Source: a bacterium
GTDB lineage: Bacteria > Gemmatimonadota > Gemmatimonadetes > Gemmatimonadales > Gemmatimonadaceae
DNA length: 64,000 nucleotides
Assembly: GCA_027484025.1 (NCBI GenBank)
Contig: JAIXTI010000123.1
Span: forward strand, 1-64,000
Direction: 5' to 3'
Shown: positions 54,038-63,576 of the stretch, one piece after another
How positions within the stretch are numbered: position 1 is the stretch's first letter
How the letters are laid out: every line of letters begins with the position of its first letter
The notes under the pieces: generated by a model
What the model was told of the DNA's origin: nothing
Database searches by the model: none
Seen by the model: the letters and a program-made list of their open reading frames with translations, nothing else
Program-made: the position numbers and the translations under genes

Positions 54038-54378
54038 GGGTGGGGGAGAAAATCGTCGCGGCGCGGCGTGAACACATCGACCAGCGTGCCCGCCTCGAGC
54101 GCGACGACCCCATGCGATACGTTGGCGACCGTGATGAAGCAGTCGCCCACTCCGAGTTCGCTCACCGTTTCTCCAACGGTCACGCGAAAGCGTCCGGCGG
54201 CGACGTAGGACGCCTGCCGGTGTGGGTGACTGTGGACCACGCCCACCGCATCCGCATCGAAGTCCACCCGCACCATCATGAGATCGGCAAGATGCCCAAG
54301 AATCTGGCGGCGAACGCCGCCCCCGACGACTTCCCATGGGAGGTCGGCCGTGCGCGCAATCGGCTGCAGCATCGGCAT
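54034..54378 (-). CDS. kdgF: KdgF-type cupin, unsaturated monouronate linearising enzyme
   Basis: A 114-aa single-domain cupin. The N-terminus LPWEVVGGGVRRQILGHLAD, the metal motif HSHPHRQASYVAAG and the end SHGVVALEAGTLVDVFTPRRDDFL match KdgF, which opens 4,5-unsaturated monouronates from pectin or alginate to the linear ketouronate. The start at 54376-54378 lies 10 bp after the SDR stop, without a clear SD. Next to the MFS gene with a GTGA overlap. Confidence 0.93.
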   Translation of the reverse strand: MPMLQPIARTADLPWEVVGGGVRRQILGHLADLMMVRVDFDADAVGVVHSHPHRQASYVAAGRFRVTVGETVSELGVGDCFITVANVSHGVVALEAGTLVDVFTPRRDDFLPHP

Positions 54379-54388
54379 GACGACAGCG

Positions 54389-55165
54389 TCAGACAAAGTA
54401 GAGTCCTCCGTTGATCTCGATCGACTCGCCAGTGATGTACGCGGACGCCGGTGAGGCGAGGAAGTGCACGGCGTTGGCGACATCGGCCGCCGTGCCTTCG
54501 CGTCCCACGCTCGTGCGCGCCGCCACGGCCTGCCGGACTTCGGGCTTGGTGAACGTGTCGTGAAAGGTGGTGGCAATCATCCCGGGCGATACGCAGTTCA
54601 CGCGAATGCGCCGGGACGCCAGCTCCTTCGAGAGGCCGCGCGTGAGCGTCAGCACGGCGCCTTTGGCCGCCGAATACGCGAGGGCGCCGCCGCCGCCGCC
54701 ATCGCGGGCGGCGAGCGACGACAGATTCACGATGGTGCCACCGTCGGGCATATGCGGGAGCACGGCCTTGGTGACGGCGAACACGCTGGTGAGGTTGAGG
54801 TCGAGCACCTCGCGCCAGAATGCGAAGTCCATCGCATCCATCGTGCGCCGCGCCACGAGCCCACCGGCGTTGTTCACAAGGATGTCGATACGCGCCCCCG
54901 TGAGTGAGAGCACGGCAGCGATCATGCCGTCAATCGCGGCCGGGTCGGTGACGTCGCCCGCCACCACGTGCGCGGTGCCACCAGCGGCGCGAATTTCACC
55001 AACAAGCGCTTCCGCGCGATCCACGCTGTGCAAGGTGTTGATCATGACCGTGGCGCCGTGTGCAGCCAGCGTGCGCGCAACGGCGGCACCGATATCGCGG
55101 GCACCACCGGTTACGAGGGCAACCTTTCCGGTGAGTGCGTAGGGTCCGTGTGACATGGAAGACAT
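54389..55165 (-). CDS. SDR oxidoreductase, KduD/DEH-reductase type
   Basis: A 258-aa short-chain dehydrogenase/reductase with cofactor motif TGGARDIG, NNAG (VNNAGG), catalytic Ser (NLSSLAAR) and YxxxK (AYSAAKGA). In this context it should reduce 4-deoxy-5-hexosulose uronate (DEH) or the KduI product to 2-keto-3-deoxygluconate. Whether NADH or NADPH is used is unknown, and similarity to FabG prevents certainty. Start at 55163-55165, five bases after the lyase stop; an internal ATG three codons later is the alternative. Confidence 0.9.
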   Translation of the reverse strand: MSSMSHGPYALTGKVALVTGGARDIGAAVARTLAAHGATVMINTLHSVDRAEALVGEIRAAGGTAHVVAGDVTDPAAIDGMIAAVLSLTGARIDILVNNAGGLVARRTMDAMDFAFWREVLDLNLTSVFAVTKAVLPHMPDGGTIVNLSSLAARDGGGGGALAYSAAKGAVLTLTRGLSKELASRRIRVNCVSPGMIATTFHDTFTKPEVRQAVAARTSVGREGTAADVANAVHFLASPASAYITGESIEINGGLYFV

Positions 55166-55170
55166 GGAGA

Positions 55171-57396
55171 TCAGGGAAGGGGCTCGAGTCCGGTGACCTG
55201 GACATTGCCGGTGAACGTGAAGCTGCTTCCAGCATTGCGCACCGTCCGCGCGGCAGTCCGGGATGCCGCACCATGCGTGACGGAGACCTGCCACCGCAGT
55301 CCGCGTGGACCGGTCAGCTCCACGACCGAACCCTCCGCGTCGCTCGCGAGCACGCGGATGCCGGTCACGAGTGGCCGTGCCTGCTCCGAGCGCTCCAGGC
55401 TTTCGCTGAAGAACCCGTGAGGCTCGATCACCGACGCGAACAGCTGTGTGGTGCCGCGACGCCGCAGCAGGTACATCGGCTCGACGATCAGATTGAAGAG
55501 CGAATCCTTGGCACCGGTTCTGGCATAGATCACCTCGGTCCCCGGTGCGGCAGCCGTGCTGACCGTGTAGTACCGTGATCCATCGAGCCACGTGACGCGC
55601 ACGGTGCTGTCGGAACGACCGGCGGCTTCCTTCCACAAGTGCTCATAGCCGAACCGCGAGCCCAGCGCACTTCGCTGACTGCCGAAGAACTGATATCCCA
55701 CGTTGGTGGCGATGAGCTGGCCGCGGTAGTGAATGGGGAAGTCGTACTGATGCTCCGTCTCCGAGACGACCCGGAAGAGATCGACGACGATCGGATTCGG
55801 AAGACGCCGATCGCGCAGCAGCAGCATCGTGCGCTGCGCCGTCACCCCGGGCCAATACCCCTTCGCAAAGGCGCTGACGGCCTGCACCGACGGCGACTGG
55901 ACTTCGAAGAAGTGTCGCTCGCCAGAAAGCTTCTCGGACTCCTTCTCGACGAAATCGCTCTGCGTGCGTTCGTCCACCACCACCGTGTTATGCGCGATGG
56001 TCTGCATGGCCCACGAGTCGTTCTCCGGCAGATACCGACCACCGGTTTTCGGCTCGATGTTGATCCAGCGCGCGAAGCCGTAGTCGGGGATGACCTCGCG
56101 ACCGTTGTCGAACAGGCTGAAGTGCAGCTTGTCGAAATGCCCATGCCCTTCGCCGTGCACGCCGTACTTGAGCAGCAGCATCGTGGCCTGCGGTCCCTGC
56201 CCTGCGCGCAAGACGCCGTGGCCACCGCGCTGCCCGTTGGCGCCATCGGTGTACTCCACACTGCGCCACGCCAACACCGGCGGCGTGCGACTCGCCGCAA
56301 GATCCGTCGCCACCGCGGCGCCCGCCGCGCTGAGCAACACGCTCCCCTGCTGCTGCGCCACAGCGAGCAGGTTGCGATCGGCGCCGTAGCGGGCGTACGC
56401 CAGATCGACCGCGGTGATCACCTCTGGCGCATCCACCGCCATGGTGCGTGACGCATCGTTGATGGGCGGAAACACGCCGTTGGGGAACGCGCTGTTCACC
56501 GCGGCGAAGAGCGCCTTCTTCAGGATGCTGTCCCGGTACGCATAGATGCGCACCGCCGGTCGTCCGCGTTGCACCGCCTCGGCAAACTGGAAGAACGGGA
56601 GCAACGCATAGCGTACGTAGTACGGCCCCTCCATGTACCAGCCATCCGGAGAGAACAGCTCATCCAGCTGGCGAAGGAATCCGCCGCTGCGATCGCCCTT
56701 GGTGCCATATAGCGCGCGATTGACGTACGCCGAATCGTTGAGCACGAAGCCGAGCATGCCCACAGCCGCGACGGCCCAGGTACCGTGATTGTGAATGCGG
56801 TCGAACTCCTTCGCCTGTCGCACCGACAGCCAGTCGGCCATGGAGCGAAGCACGTCACGCTCAATCCGTGTGCGCTGCGCAGGCGTGAGGGCATCGTACA
56901 CGCAGTCGTATGCGATGGAGACGGCCACCAGCCAGTTGGCTTCGTTGAGCGACTGGTGAAACAGTCGTCCAGGAGCCTGGTTCTTCGAGAGCGGATGCGG
57001 ACCGAGCGCGGGGTACATGCCGGCGTACTGCTCGAGCACACGTCCCACCCAACTGGCATACCGCCGGTCGCCGGTGATGGTATACAGCATCCCGGCAAGC
57101 TGCATCTCGCGATAGTTCTGCTTGTGACGCTCGTGCGAATAGCCTCCAGCCTCACCGGGCGGCGGTGTTTCGATGGGCGCGCGCATCGCGGCCTCAACGG
57201 TTGCCTTCGCCTGCGTGAGCGTACGACCGAGCAACGGTGCCGTGGCAGCGCGGGCGCGAACCTGCTGTCCCTCCGCACGCGTGAGAAAGATGCTGGGATG
57301 TGCGCCGCTCTGAGCGCCCAAGGGCGTACTGCCGAACATGCTCATGCCGGCGCTGATGGCAGCTGCGGTGACCATGACCCGCAAATGATGTCGCAT
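55171..57396 (-). CDS. Polysaccharide lyase family 17-like exo-oligoalginate lyase
   Basis: A 741-aa exported lyase: signal ending LGAQS, an alpha-toroid N-terminal domain with GGYSHERHKQNY and IHNHGTW (Asn203, His204), the GWYMEGPYYVRYALLPFF segment with candidate catalytic Tyr259/Tyr260, and the heparinase II/III-like beta-sheet domain with HGEGHGHFDKLH (His414, His418, His420) and VIPDYGFARW (Tyr439). This matches PL17, which releases unsaturated monouronates from oligoalginate ends. Other heparinase-like families (PL15, PL39) are less likely alternatives. Starts one base after the neighbouring lyase stop. Confidence 0.88.
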   Translation of the reverse strand: MRHHLRVMVTAAAISAGMSMFGSTPLGAQSGAHPSIFLTRAEGQQVRARAATAPLLGRTLTQAKATVEAAMRAPIETPPPGEAGGYSHERHKQNYREMQLAGMLYTITGDRRYASWVGRVLEQYAGMYPALGPHPLSKNQAPGRLFHQSLNEANWLVAVSIAYDCVYDALTPAQRTRIERDVLRSMADWLSVRQAKEFDRIHNHGTWAVAAVGMLGFVLNDSAYVNRALYGTKGDRSGGFLRQLDELFSPDGWYMEGPYYVRYALLPFFQFAEAVQRGRPAVRIYAYRDSILKKALFAAVNSAFPNGVFPPINDASRTMAVDAPEVITAVDLAYARYGADRNLLAVAQQQGSVLLSAAGAAVATDLAASRTPPVLAWRSVEYTDGANGQRGGHGVLRAGQGPQATMLLLKYGVHGEGHGHFDKLHFSLFDNGREVIPDYGFARWINIEPKTGGRYLPENDSWAMQTIAHNTVVVDERTQSDFVEKESEKLSGERHFFEVQSPSVQAVSAFAKGYWPGVTAQRTMLLLRDRRLPNPIVVDLFRVVSETEHQYDFPIHYRGQLIATNVGYQFFGSQRSALGSRFGYEHLWKEAAGRSDSTVRVTWLDGSRYYTVSTAAAPGTEVIYARTGAKDSLFNLIVEPMYLLRRRGTTQLFASVIEPHGFFSESLERSEQARPLVTGIRVLASDAEGSVVELTGPRGLRWQVSVTHGAASRTAARTVRNAGSSFTFTGNVQVTGLEPLP

Positions 57397-57397
57397 C

Positions 57398-58630
57398 TCA
57401 GCGACCTCCCCGGAACAAGAGTGTCGAACGATCCTTGGCTACCACATCGCGCGGCAGTCGCTCCAGCGCATCGGTGTAGTCTTTGCTGCCAAGCGCGAGC
57501 CTGGCGCGCGCAATCACGCGCAGAAGATCGGTGCGACTCATCTCGTCGATCTGCTCTCCTGGCCATTCCTGCTCGCGGCCGGCGTATTTGGCCAGCAGAG
57601 AGACGGTCTTGCCAAGACTGCCGCCGGAGGGCGCCTGATAGCTCCACAGATCCACCCCGACCCGCCGTGCGACCTCGGCAATCCGCGAAAGCGCCTCCGC
57701 ATTGAAGGCGGTGTAGTGCATGCTGCGCGTCCGTACCATCTCTTCCGCCTGCATGCCATCGGCCGCTATCTGCCATCCGATGCGCGCCTTCGTTTCCAGC
57801 GCGATGTCACGTACGAGCGCCGTGTCTCCGGCATACCACGCCAAGGCCGACGTCTGTGCCGCGTACCACGACCCGTGATTGTTCTTCGCGTTTCGCTCTT
57901 TTTTGCCCATCGAGCTGGTCGTGAGCCACGTGAGATACTCACGGAACCACGCGCGAAGCGCCCGCTCGTCGCTTGGCGTCCACTCCGCCGATTTCTCCAG
58001 CATGCCCATGGCATCGACTACCTCCATGAAACCGCGCGCATCGATCAAGCCGGTACCGCGTTCCTCGGTACGCCCGCGAATGAGTTGCGCGTACTGGAGA
58101 TTCGGTGTCATGCGCGTGGCGGGGTCGATGAACCAGGTGCGCACTTGCTGCGCCGCCAGCCTCGACCACCGCGCATCACCTGACACCCACCACGCGAGCG
58201 TGAACAGCTGCACGCGCTCGGCCAACGCGGCGAGCCGGGGCTGATCGAGATCGCGCTTGCTCTCCGGGTTGGTGACCCCGTCGCGGCGGATGTATGGCAG
58301 CCCGTCGGCCTTGCTGCTGTCGGGCCACCAGTACGGACTCAGGCTGAGATAGTCGTGACGGTCGCCTGACGGTGGCATCACGGTCTTCTTGTCGGTAACC
58401 GACACCATGGGCAACGCGGCCTGTTTCTCCGCATCGGACATCAGCTTGCGAATCGCGGCATCCGTCGAGGGATCGCGGCGCGCGGCGGCCCCGCGCAGCG
58501 GTGCCAGTGCCTCGTCACGCGAGATCACGGTCCGCAGCGCGGTCGACGACGGCGCCCCCTGCGCGAGCACGTGCGTGGACACACTGCTGGCCGATACGGC
58601 CAGCAGGATGACTCGGTTCATCAATCGCAT
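57398..58630 (-). CDS. Exported alginate-lyase-domain protein (PF05426 type, PL5/PL38-like)
   Basis: A 410-aa secreted lyase: signal ending HVLAQ, then an all-helical alpha/alpha-barrel with HDYLSLSPYWWPDSSKADGL, LPYIRRDGVTNPES and AKNNHGSWYAAQT (Asn251, His252) and YQAPSGGSLGKTVSLLAKY. This pattern belongs to the PF05426 alginate lyase family, whose PL38 members cleave glucuronan and PL5 members polymannuronate. Probably the endo-acting enzyme that precedes the PL17 lyase. The ATG overlaps the SusD stop by one base (TGATG). Confidence 0.85.
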   Translation of the reverse strand: MRLMNRVILLAVSASSVSTHVLAQGAPSSTALRTVISRDEALAPLRGAAARRDPSTDAAIRKLMSDAEKQAALPMVSVTDKKTVMPPSGDRHDYLSLSPYWWPDSSKADGLPYIRRDGVTNPESKRDLDQPRLAALAERVQLFTLAWWVSGDARWSRLAAQQVRTWFIDPATRMTPNLQYAQLIRGRTEERGTGLIDARGFMEVVDAMGMLEKSAEWTPSDERALRAWFREYLTWLTTSSMGKKERNAKNNHGSWYAAQTSALAWYAGDTALVRDIALETKARIGWQIAADGMQAEEMVRTRSMHYTAFNAEALSRIAEVARRVGVDLWSYQAPSGGSLGKTVSLLAKYAGREQEWPGEQIDEMSRTDLLRVIARARLALGSKDYTDALERLPRDVVAKDRSTLLFRGGR

Positions 58631-60237
58631 CACCACCCCGGATTCTGACGAATACCCAACGTCGGGTTGAGCTCGAAGGCGCGTTGCGGGATGGGATACA
58701 ACCGCCACCGATCGCCGATCGGCGCGGCATTGAGCTTGGGCACCAGGCTCGTGAACGGCGCGCGGTTGATGCCCGCGCCCGTGCTCCCGGTGAGCGCCAT
58801 GTTGGCCTCGACGCGTGCGCGCGCCCAGTTCCAGTTGCGACGACTGTCGAACACGCCATGCCCTTCGACGGCGAACTCGAACCGTCGCTGCACGAAGACG
58901 CTGTCGCGGAACGCCGGCGCGGGAAGGCTGCTCACGAGTGCCGGTACCCCGGCCCGTGTACGCACCGCGTTGACCGCATCATAGCCTTCGGCGGTGGGGC
59001 CTACGGCTTCGGCCAGCATGAGCAGCACGTCGGCATGCCGGAGCAGTACGTAGTCGATGCCTTCTGCTCCTTCTACCGCGCCGAAGTCGATGTACTTGCG
59101 GGGCACTGGGCCACCTGTCTGACCACCATACCCGTTGTTGAGGTTGTTGCGATCGGCGGTCACCGTGGGGAGCGTCAGCGGGAAGCTGACCGTGCGACCA
59201 TCCTGTTGGAACGCCAGCAGCCACGTGCCGGCCCGACGCACGTCATTGGGATGGTACGACTGCAGGAAGGGCCACTCCACGGAGAAGTGCGTCAGTGCGC
59301 CGGGGAAGACGGCCGATCCCGATCGCGGCGCCGGCGCGAACCACTGGCTCAGGCGGCCGCCCGCTCCGTCCACGCGCGTATGCTGCAGCGAGAAGATCAT
59401 CTCGCGGCTGCGCTCGTTGGTGCCGTCGAAGAGGCTCGCATAGTTGGCATCGAGCGCGTACTCATTGCTGCGGATGACCTGCCGCAACAGCTCGGCGGCA
59501 TCGGATACCGCGCTCGCGGGCGCATTGCCAGTCGCTGCCGCCTGCAGCAGCGCCTTGGCGTGCAGCGTGCGCGCCGCGCCACGGGTCGCGCGACCGTAAT
59601 CGTTCGACGAGTACCCGGTACGCTCCGGCAGCACCGCCGCCGCCTCCTGCAAGTCACGGGCGATCTGCAGATACACCGAGTCCGCGCGCATACGACCGGT
59701 CTGCAGATTCTCCAACGTGGTCGTTTCGTCGAGACGCACCGGCACGTCGCCGAAGAGCGCGACGAGGTTGTAGTAGTGCAGCGCGCGCAGGAACTTCGCT
59801 TCACCGACAAGACGCCGGCGCAGCGTGGTATCCATGGCGATCGCCGGTACCCGCGTGATCACGGCGTTCGCCCGATTGATTCCCGCGTACGCCGACTGCC
59901 ACACCGTCTGCAGATACGGGTGCGCCGCGTTCATGATCGGGTTGAAGTTGTCGAACACACTCCGTTCGTTGCCGGCGCTGAGGCGATTGGTCACCACCTC
60001 CGTCGGGTACTCCACGATCATGAAGAAATTGCGACCGTAGTAGCCGTCGTTCGACAGCGGCGACGGCAGTGTAACGAACGAGGCGTACGCGGCATTCGTC
60101 GCGGCCAGCGCATCGGCCGCGGTGTTGTAGAAGTTGGACGGGCCGACGAAATCGATCGGCTGTTCCGTGAGAAAGCTGTCACTGCAGGCGGCGAGGGCGA
60201 ACGCGCTCGACGCGACGAGAATGGGAAGTCGCTTCAT
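58630..60237 (-). CDS. SusD/RagB-family nutrient-binding outer-membrane lipoprotein
   Basis: A 535-aa surface lipoprotein (lipobox ALAAC, Cys18) that forms the lid of the SusC channel. It has the typical start SDSFLTEQPIDFVGPSNFYN, TPR-like helices, RFEFAVEGHGVFDSRRNW and the end LYPIPQRAFELNPTLGIRQN. It recognises the polysaccharide at the cell surface. Partner of the SusC gene, which ends 12 bp before it. Confidence 0.95.
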   Translation of the reverse strand: MKRLPILVASSAFALAACSDSFLTEQPIDFVGPSNFYNTAADALAATNAAYASFVTLPSPLSNDGYYGRNFFMIVEYPTEVVTNRLSAGNERSVFDNFNPIMNAAHPYLQTVWQSAYAGINRANAVITRVPAIAMDTTLRRRLVGEAKFLRALHYYNLVALFGDVPVRLDETTTLENLQTGRMRADSVYLQIARDLQEAAAVLPERTGYSSNDYGRATRGAARTLHAKALLQAAATGNAPASAVSDAAELLRQVIRSNEYALDANYASLFDGTNERSREMIFSLQHTRVDGAGGRLSQWFAPAPRSGSAVFPGALTHFSVEWPFLQSYHPNDVRRAGTWLLAFQQDGRTVSFPLTLPTVTADRNNLNNGYGGQTGGPVPRKYIDFGAVEGAEGIDYVLLRHADVLLMLAEAVGPTAEGYDAVNAVRTRAGVPALVSSLPAPAFRDSVFVQRRFEFAVEGHGVFDSRRNWNWARARVEANMALTGSTGAGINRAPFTSLVPKLNAAPIGDRWRLYPIPQRAFELNPTLGIRQNPGW

Positions 60238-60249
60238 GGCGAAGTGTCC

Positions 60250-63200
60250 TCAGTAGCCGATGTTGATGCCGAGCGTCCACGAACGCGCGAGCGGGTAGGC
60301 GCCGATATCCACACCACGATTTGCCGATCCGACGCCGCCACTGCTGACGTCGGGATTGAATCCGTCGTAGCGCGTCCAGGTGAGCAGGTTCGCCCCGGTG
60401 AGATACAACCGTGCGCTCGCGAAGCCACGGCGCTGCACCAGCTGCTCCGGCATGGCCCACGACAGGGTCACCGTGCGGAGGCGAAGGAACGAGCCGTCCT
60501 CGAGAAGATCGGAGGTGTAGTTGTTGGTACCCACCTGATTCGGATTCTCCCCGATGGCCGGGAAGCGCGCGTTGGGATTCTCGGGCGTCCAGCGATCGAA
60601 GTAGCGATCGCGCTGCACGTTCGAGCGCGGGCTTGCCTCGCTGCGGAGACGGTTCACGTTGAGCACCTTGTTCCCGTGCACTCCCTGCAGCAGCGACACG
60701 ACTTCGAAGCTCCGCCAGCTGAACGTATTGCTGAAGCCGTAGGTGAAGCGCGGTGTCGGATCACCGATGGTGGTCCGGTCATCGAGCGTGATGCGTCCGT
60801 CCGGCGTCATCACCAGTTGACCGAGCGAGTCGCGCCCCGCGACGTCGCGAATCTTCAGTTCACCGGGCCGCGCGCGACGACCATTGGCAAAGTTCAGCGT
60901 GGTGTATTCGGTCGAGTCGGCGGCGTTGCGAATGATGCCGTCGGAGATGAAGCCGAAGAAGGTGCCGATGGGTTGCCCCACCAGAATGCGCGAGCCGGGC
61001 AGATTGAAATCCTGCGTGACGAACTGTGCCTGCAGCTCCTGAATGCCGCCGAGGTCGAGCACCATGTTGCGATTGCGGGCGAAGTTGCCGGCCACGCGCC
61101 ACGAGAACCCCTTGGCAGAACTCGCCTTTCGCACCTGCCATCCGAGATCGATCTCGACACCGCTATTGCGCACCGCACCAAGATTCTGCAGCGCGTTCAC
61201 GAAGCCGGTTTCCATCGGCAGTTGCACGGTGAGCAACAGGTCGCGGGTCGTCTTGGTGTACGCATCCGCGGTGATGGTGAGCCGATCGAAGAGCCCGAGA
61301 TCGAAGCCGATGTTTCGCTCGCGGGTGGACTCCCAGGTGAGATCGGGGTTGGCCACCGCAAACGGGTAGTAGCCCGCGACGAGCGTACCGCCGAAGCTGT
61401 AGTTCTGCGGGGCGAGGCGCGCGAGGGAGTTGTACGGACGAATCGACGGATTGCCGACGAGACCCACCGAGCCGCGCAGCTTGAATTCGTCGAGCGGTTT
61501 GATGTCGCGCAGGAACGACTCACGCGAGAGGCGCCACGCGGCGGCGGCCGACGGGAACACGCCCCACTTCTTCCCGGCACCGAAGCGTGACGATCCGTCG
61601 CGACGGCCAGTAAGGGTCACAAGGAAGCGGTCATCGTAGCCCCAGTTCACACGCGCCAGATACGACATCAGCGTCCAGGCCTGGCGGCGGGAGTCGGCAA
61701 CGGGACCGCCAAGCTGCGTGCCGGCACCGATGTCGTTGTAGCCATTGATGTCGCTCACGAACTGCGAGTTCGAGATCGACTCGTTCACCTGGTCCTGCCG
61801 CTGCCGGGTGAAACCGCCCAGCACCGTGAGCGAATGCTTGTCGCGGCTCGTCTGCCACGTGAGCGTGTTCTCGTTGAGCCACGACGTCGTGACACCGTCG
61901 GCGCGAATCGCTTCGCCGTTCGCTTCGGAGCCGCGCAGCGTCGTGCGCGGGAAGTACGTCAGACGCGCACGGTTGGCATAGTCACCACCGAGACTCGTGC
62001 GGAACTTGAGCGACGGCCGGATGGCGTATTCGGCAAAGCTGTTCGCCAGAATGCGCGTATCGAACAGGCTGTCCGCCACGTCGAGCGCCTGCGACACCGG
62101 GTTGGGGGTTTCCGGCGGATTGAGCACCGACGGAATGTCGGTGAAGATGTACGAGTAGCTGCCGTTCTCTCGGCGCACCGGCAGGATCGGCTGGTATTGC
62201 AACGCACCAGAGACCACACCGGCACCGCGGTTCTGTTGACCGTCAGTGGCTGCCGAACGCGTCGCGACACGGCTGCCCGAGAGGTTCACCCCCATTTCGA
62301 ACTTGCGGCCGATCGACTGGGTGAGATTGACGCGCCCGGACACGCGCCGGATACCGGACCCGATGACCACGCCATCCTGATCGAGGAGTCCGCCCGAGAG
62401 CGCGTAGCGCGTGCGGTTCACGCTGCCGGCGCTGGCGCCGCGCATCGTCAGCTGAAGGCTCTGCAGACCGGCGGCGCGAAAGACTTGATCCTGCCAGTCG
62501 GTGTCTGCCGTGAGCGTGCGGCGCAACGAATCCGGAAACGGTTCGGCCACGCTCGAGTTCCGCGCCCACTCGTTCGCGTAGTCCATGTACTCCTGCGCAT
62601 TGAGCAGGTCATAGGTACGCGTGACGGCCTGCTGGCCGGCATAGTAGTCGAAGGTGAATTGCGGCTTCTGCCCGGCGCCCTGCTTCGTCGTAATGATGAC
62701 GACGCCGTTCGCGCCACGCGCACCGTAGATACTCGTGGCCGACGCGTCCTTCAGGATCTGAATGGACTCGATGTCGTTGGGGTTGAGCGCGACGAGCGGG
62801 TTCGCCGGCACCGTCCGCCCGCGCCCACCATCACCGACACTCGAGCCTTCGAGATCGTTCTCCACCGGGAATCCGTCGATCACATACAGCGGCTCGGCGT
62901 TGCCGCTGATCGACGCATTACCACGCACGCGCACGGAGATACCACCGCCGGGCGCATTCGAGGCCGAACTGACCGCCACGCCCGGCGCCGTGCCGGCGAG
63001 CAGCTGGTCGATGCTCACGATGGGCGTCTTTTCGAGCGGCGCGGTGTTCACGACGGCGACAGCGCCGGTGAGGTCTTTCTTGCGCTGCGAGCCGTATCCG
63101 ACCGCGACGACGGCGTCGAGTTCGAGGGCGCGCCCTGCGAGCACGAAATCCATTGTGGCCGTCTGCCCGGCCGCAATCGTGACCGACTTCTGCACGGCGT

Positions 63201-63438
63201 TATAGCCGATGCGCTGCGCGCGCACGACGTAAGTGCCGGGCGGCAACCGCAGGTTGTACTGGCCATCGGGGCCCGTACTGCCGGCCACCCGGGAATTGAT
63301 GACCACGAGATTCGTGCCCGGGAGTGGTGAACTACTTGCCGAGTCACGAACGGTGCCGGTCAGTCGACCGGTTGACTGTGCCGCGACGGGCACGGTCGTC
63401 AGCATCAGCGCTGAGAAAACGAACAACAGCCATTTCAT
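60250..63438 (-). CDS. SusC/RagA TonB-linked outer-membrane transporter
   Basis: A 1062-aa TonB-dependent importer. Signal ending VPVAAQ, a carboxypeptidase-regulatory-like domain (GRLTGTVRDSASSSPLPGTN), the plug with SNAPGGGISVRVRGNASISG and PLYVIDGFPV, and a barrel ending WTLGINIGY with the usual terminal aromatic. Imports oligouronides with SusD. First gene of the polyuronate operon. Confidence 0.96.
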   Translation of the reverse strand: MKWLLFVFSALMLTTVPVAAQSTGRLTGTVRDSASSSPLPGTNLVVINSRVAGSTGPDGQYNLRLPPGTYVVRAQRIGYNAVQKSVTIAAGQTATMDFVLAGRALELDAVVAVGYGSQRKKDLTGAVAVVNTAPLEKTPIVSIDQLLAGTAPGVAVSSASNAPGGGISVRVRGNASISGNAEPLYVIDGFPVENDLEGSSVGDGGRGRTVPANPLVALNPNDIESIQILKDASATSIYGARGANGVVIITTKQGAGQKPQFTFDYYAGQQAVTRTYDLLNAQEYMDYANEWARNSSVAEPFPDSLRRTLTADTDWQDQVFRAAGLQSLQLTMRGASAGSVNRTRYALSGGLLDQDGVVIGSGIRRVSGRVNLTQSIGRKFEMGVNLSGSRVATRSAATDGQQNRGAGVVSGALQYQPILPVRRENGSYSYIFTDIPSVLNPPETPNPVSQALDVADSLFDTRILANSFAEYAIRPSLKFRTSLGGDYANRARLTYFPRTTLRGSEANGEAIRADGVTTSWLNENTLTWQTSRDKHSLTVLGGFTRQRQDQVNESISNSQFVSDINGYNDIGAGTQLGGPVADSRRQAWTLMSYLARVNWGYDDRFLVTLTGRRDGSSRFGAGKKWGVFPSAAAAWRLSRESFLRDIKPLDEFKLRGSVGLVGNPSIRPYNSLARLAPQNYSFGGTLVAGYYPFAVANPDLTWESTRERNIGFDLGLFDRLTITADAYTKTTRDLLLTVQLPMETGFVNALQNLGAVRNSGVEIDLGWQVRKASSAKGFSWRVAGNFARNRNMVLDLGGIQELQAQFVTQDFNLPGSRILVGQPIGTFFGFISDGIIRNAADSTEYTTLNFANGRRARPGELKIRDVAGRDSLGQLVMTPDGRITLDDRTTIGDPTPRFTYGFSNTFSWRSFEVVSLLQGVHGNKVLNVNRLRSEASPRSNVQRDRYFDRWTPENPNARFPAIGENPNQVGTNNYTSDLLEDGSFLRLRTVTLSWAMPEQLVQRRGFASARLYLTGANLLTWTRYDGFNPDVSSGGVGSANRGVDIGAYPLARSWTLGINIGY

Positions 63439-63452
63439 CGGAAACGCGCTCC

Positions 63453-63491
63453 GGGAGGGAGGGAGTGCGACTGCAGGAGAGGGAGGGAGGG
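63453..63491 (-). promoter_or_regulatory. Duplicated pyrimidine tract in the susC leader
   Basis: The plus strand reads GGGAGGGAGGGAG at 63453-63465 and AGGGAGGGAGGG at 63480-63491. The susC-strand sequence is therefore two CTCCCTCCCTCCC-like runs 15-27 bases upstream of the start and again 42-53 bases upstream. It lies between lacI and susC in the only space for the operon promoter. A weak GGCGG/CCGCC hairpin at 63552-63566 may end lacI. Confidence 0.5.
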
Positions 63492-63576
63492 TACTGCGGA
63501 CCTGCGGTCGAGCGGAGAAGAGATCAGGCGGGGTGTCTGGGATGGAGAGGAGGCGGCATACCCGCCGACATGGCGT

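Noticed and set aside
58684-61590. A 968-codon forward open frame
   Set aside because: It is antisense to susD and susC, which have clear family signatures on the other strand.
61834-63330. A 498-codon forward open frame
   Set aside because: Antisense shadow of the SusC plug region; Arg/Val/His-rich with no recognised domain.
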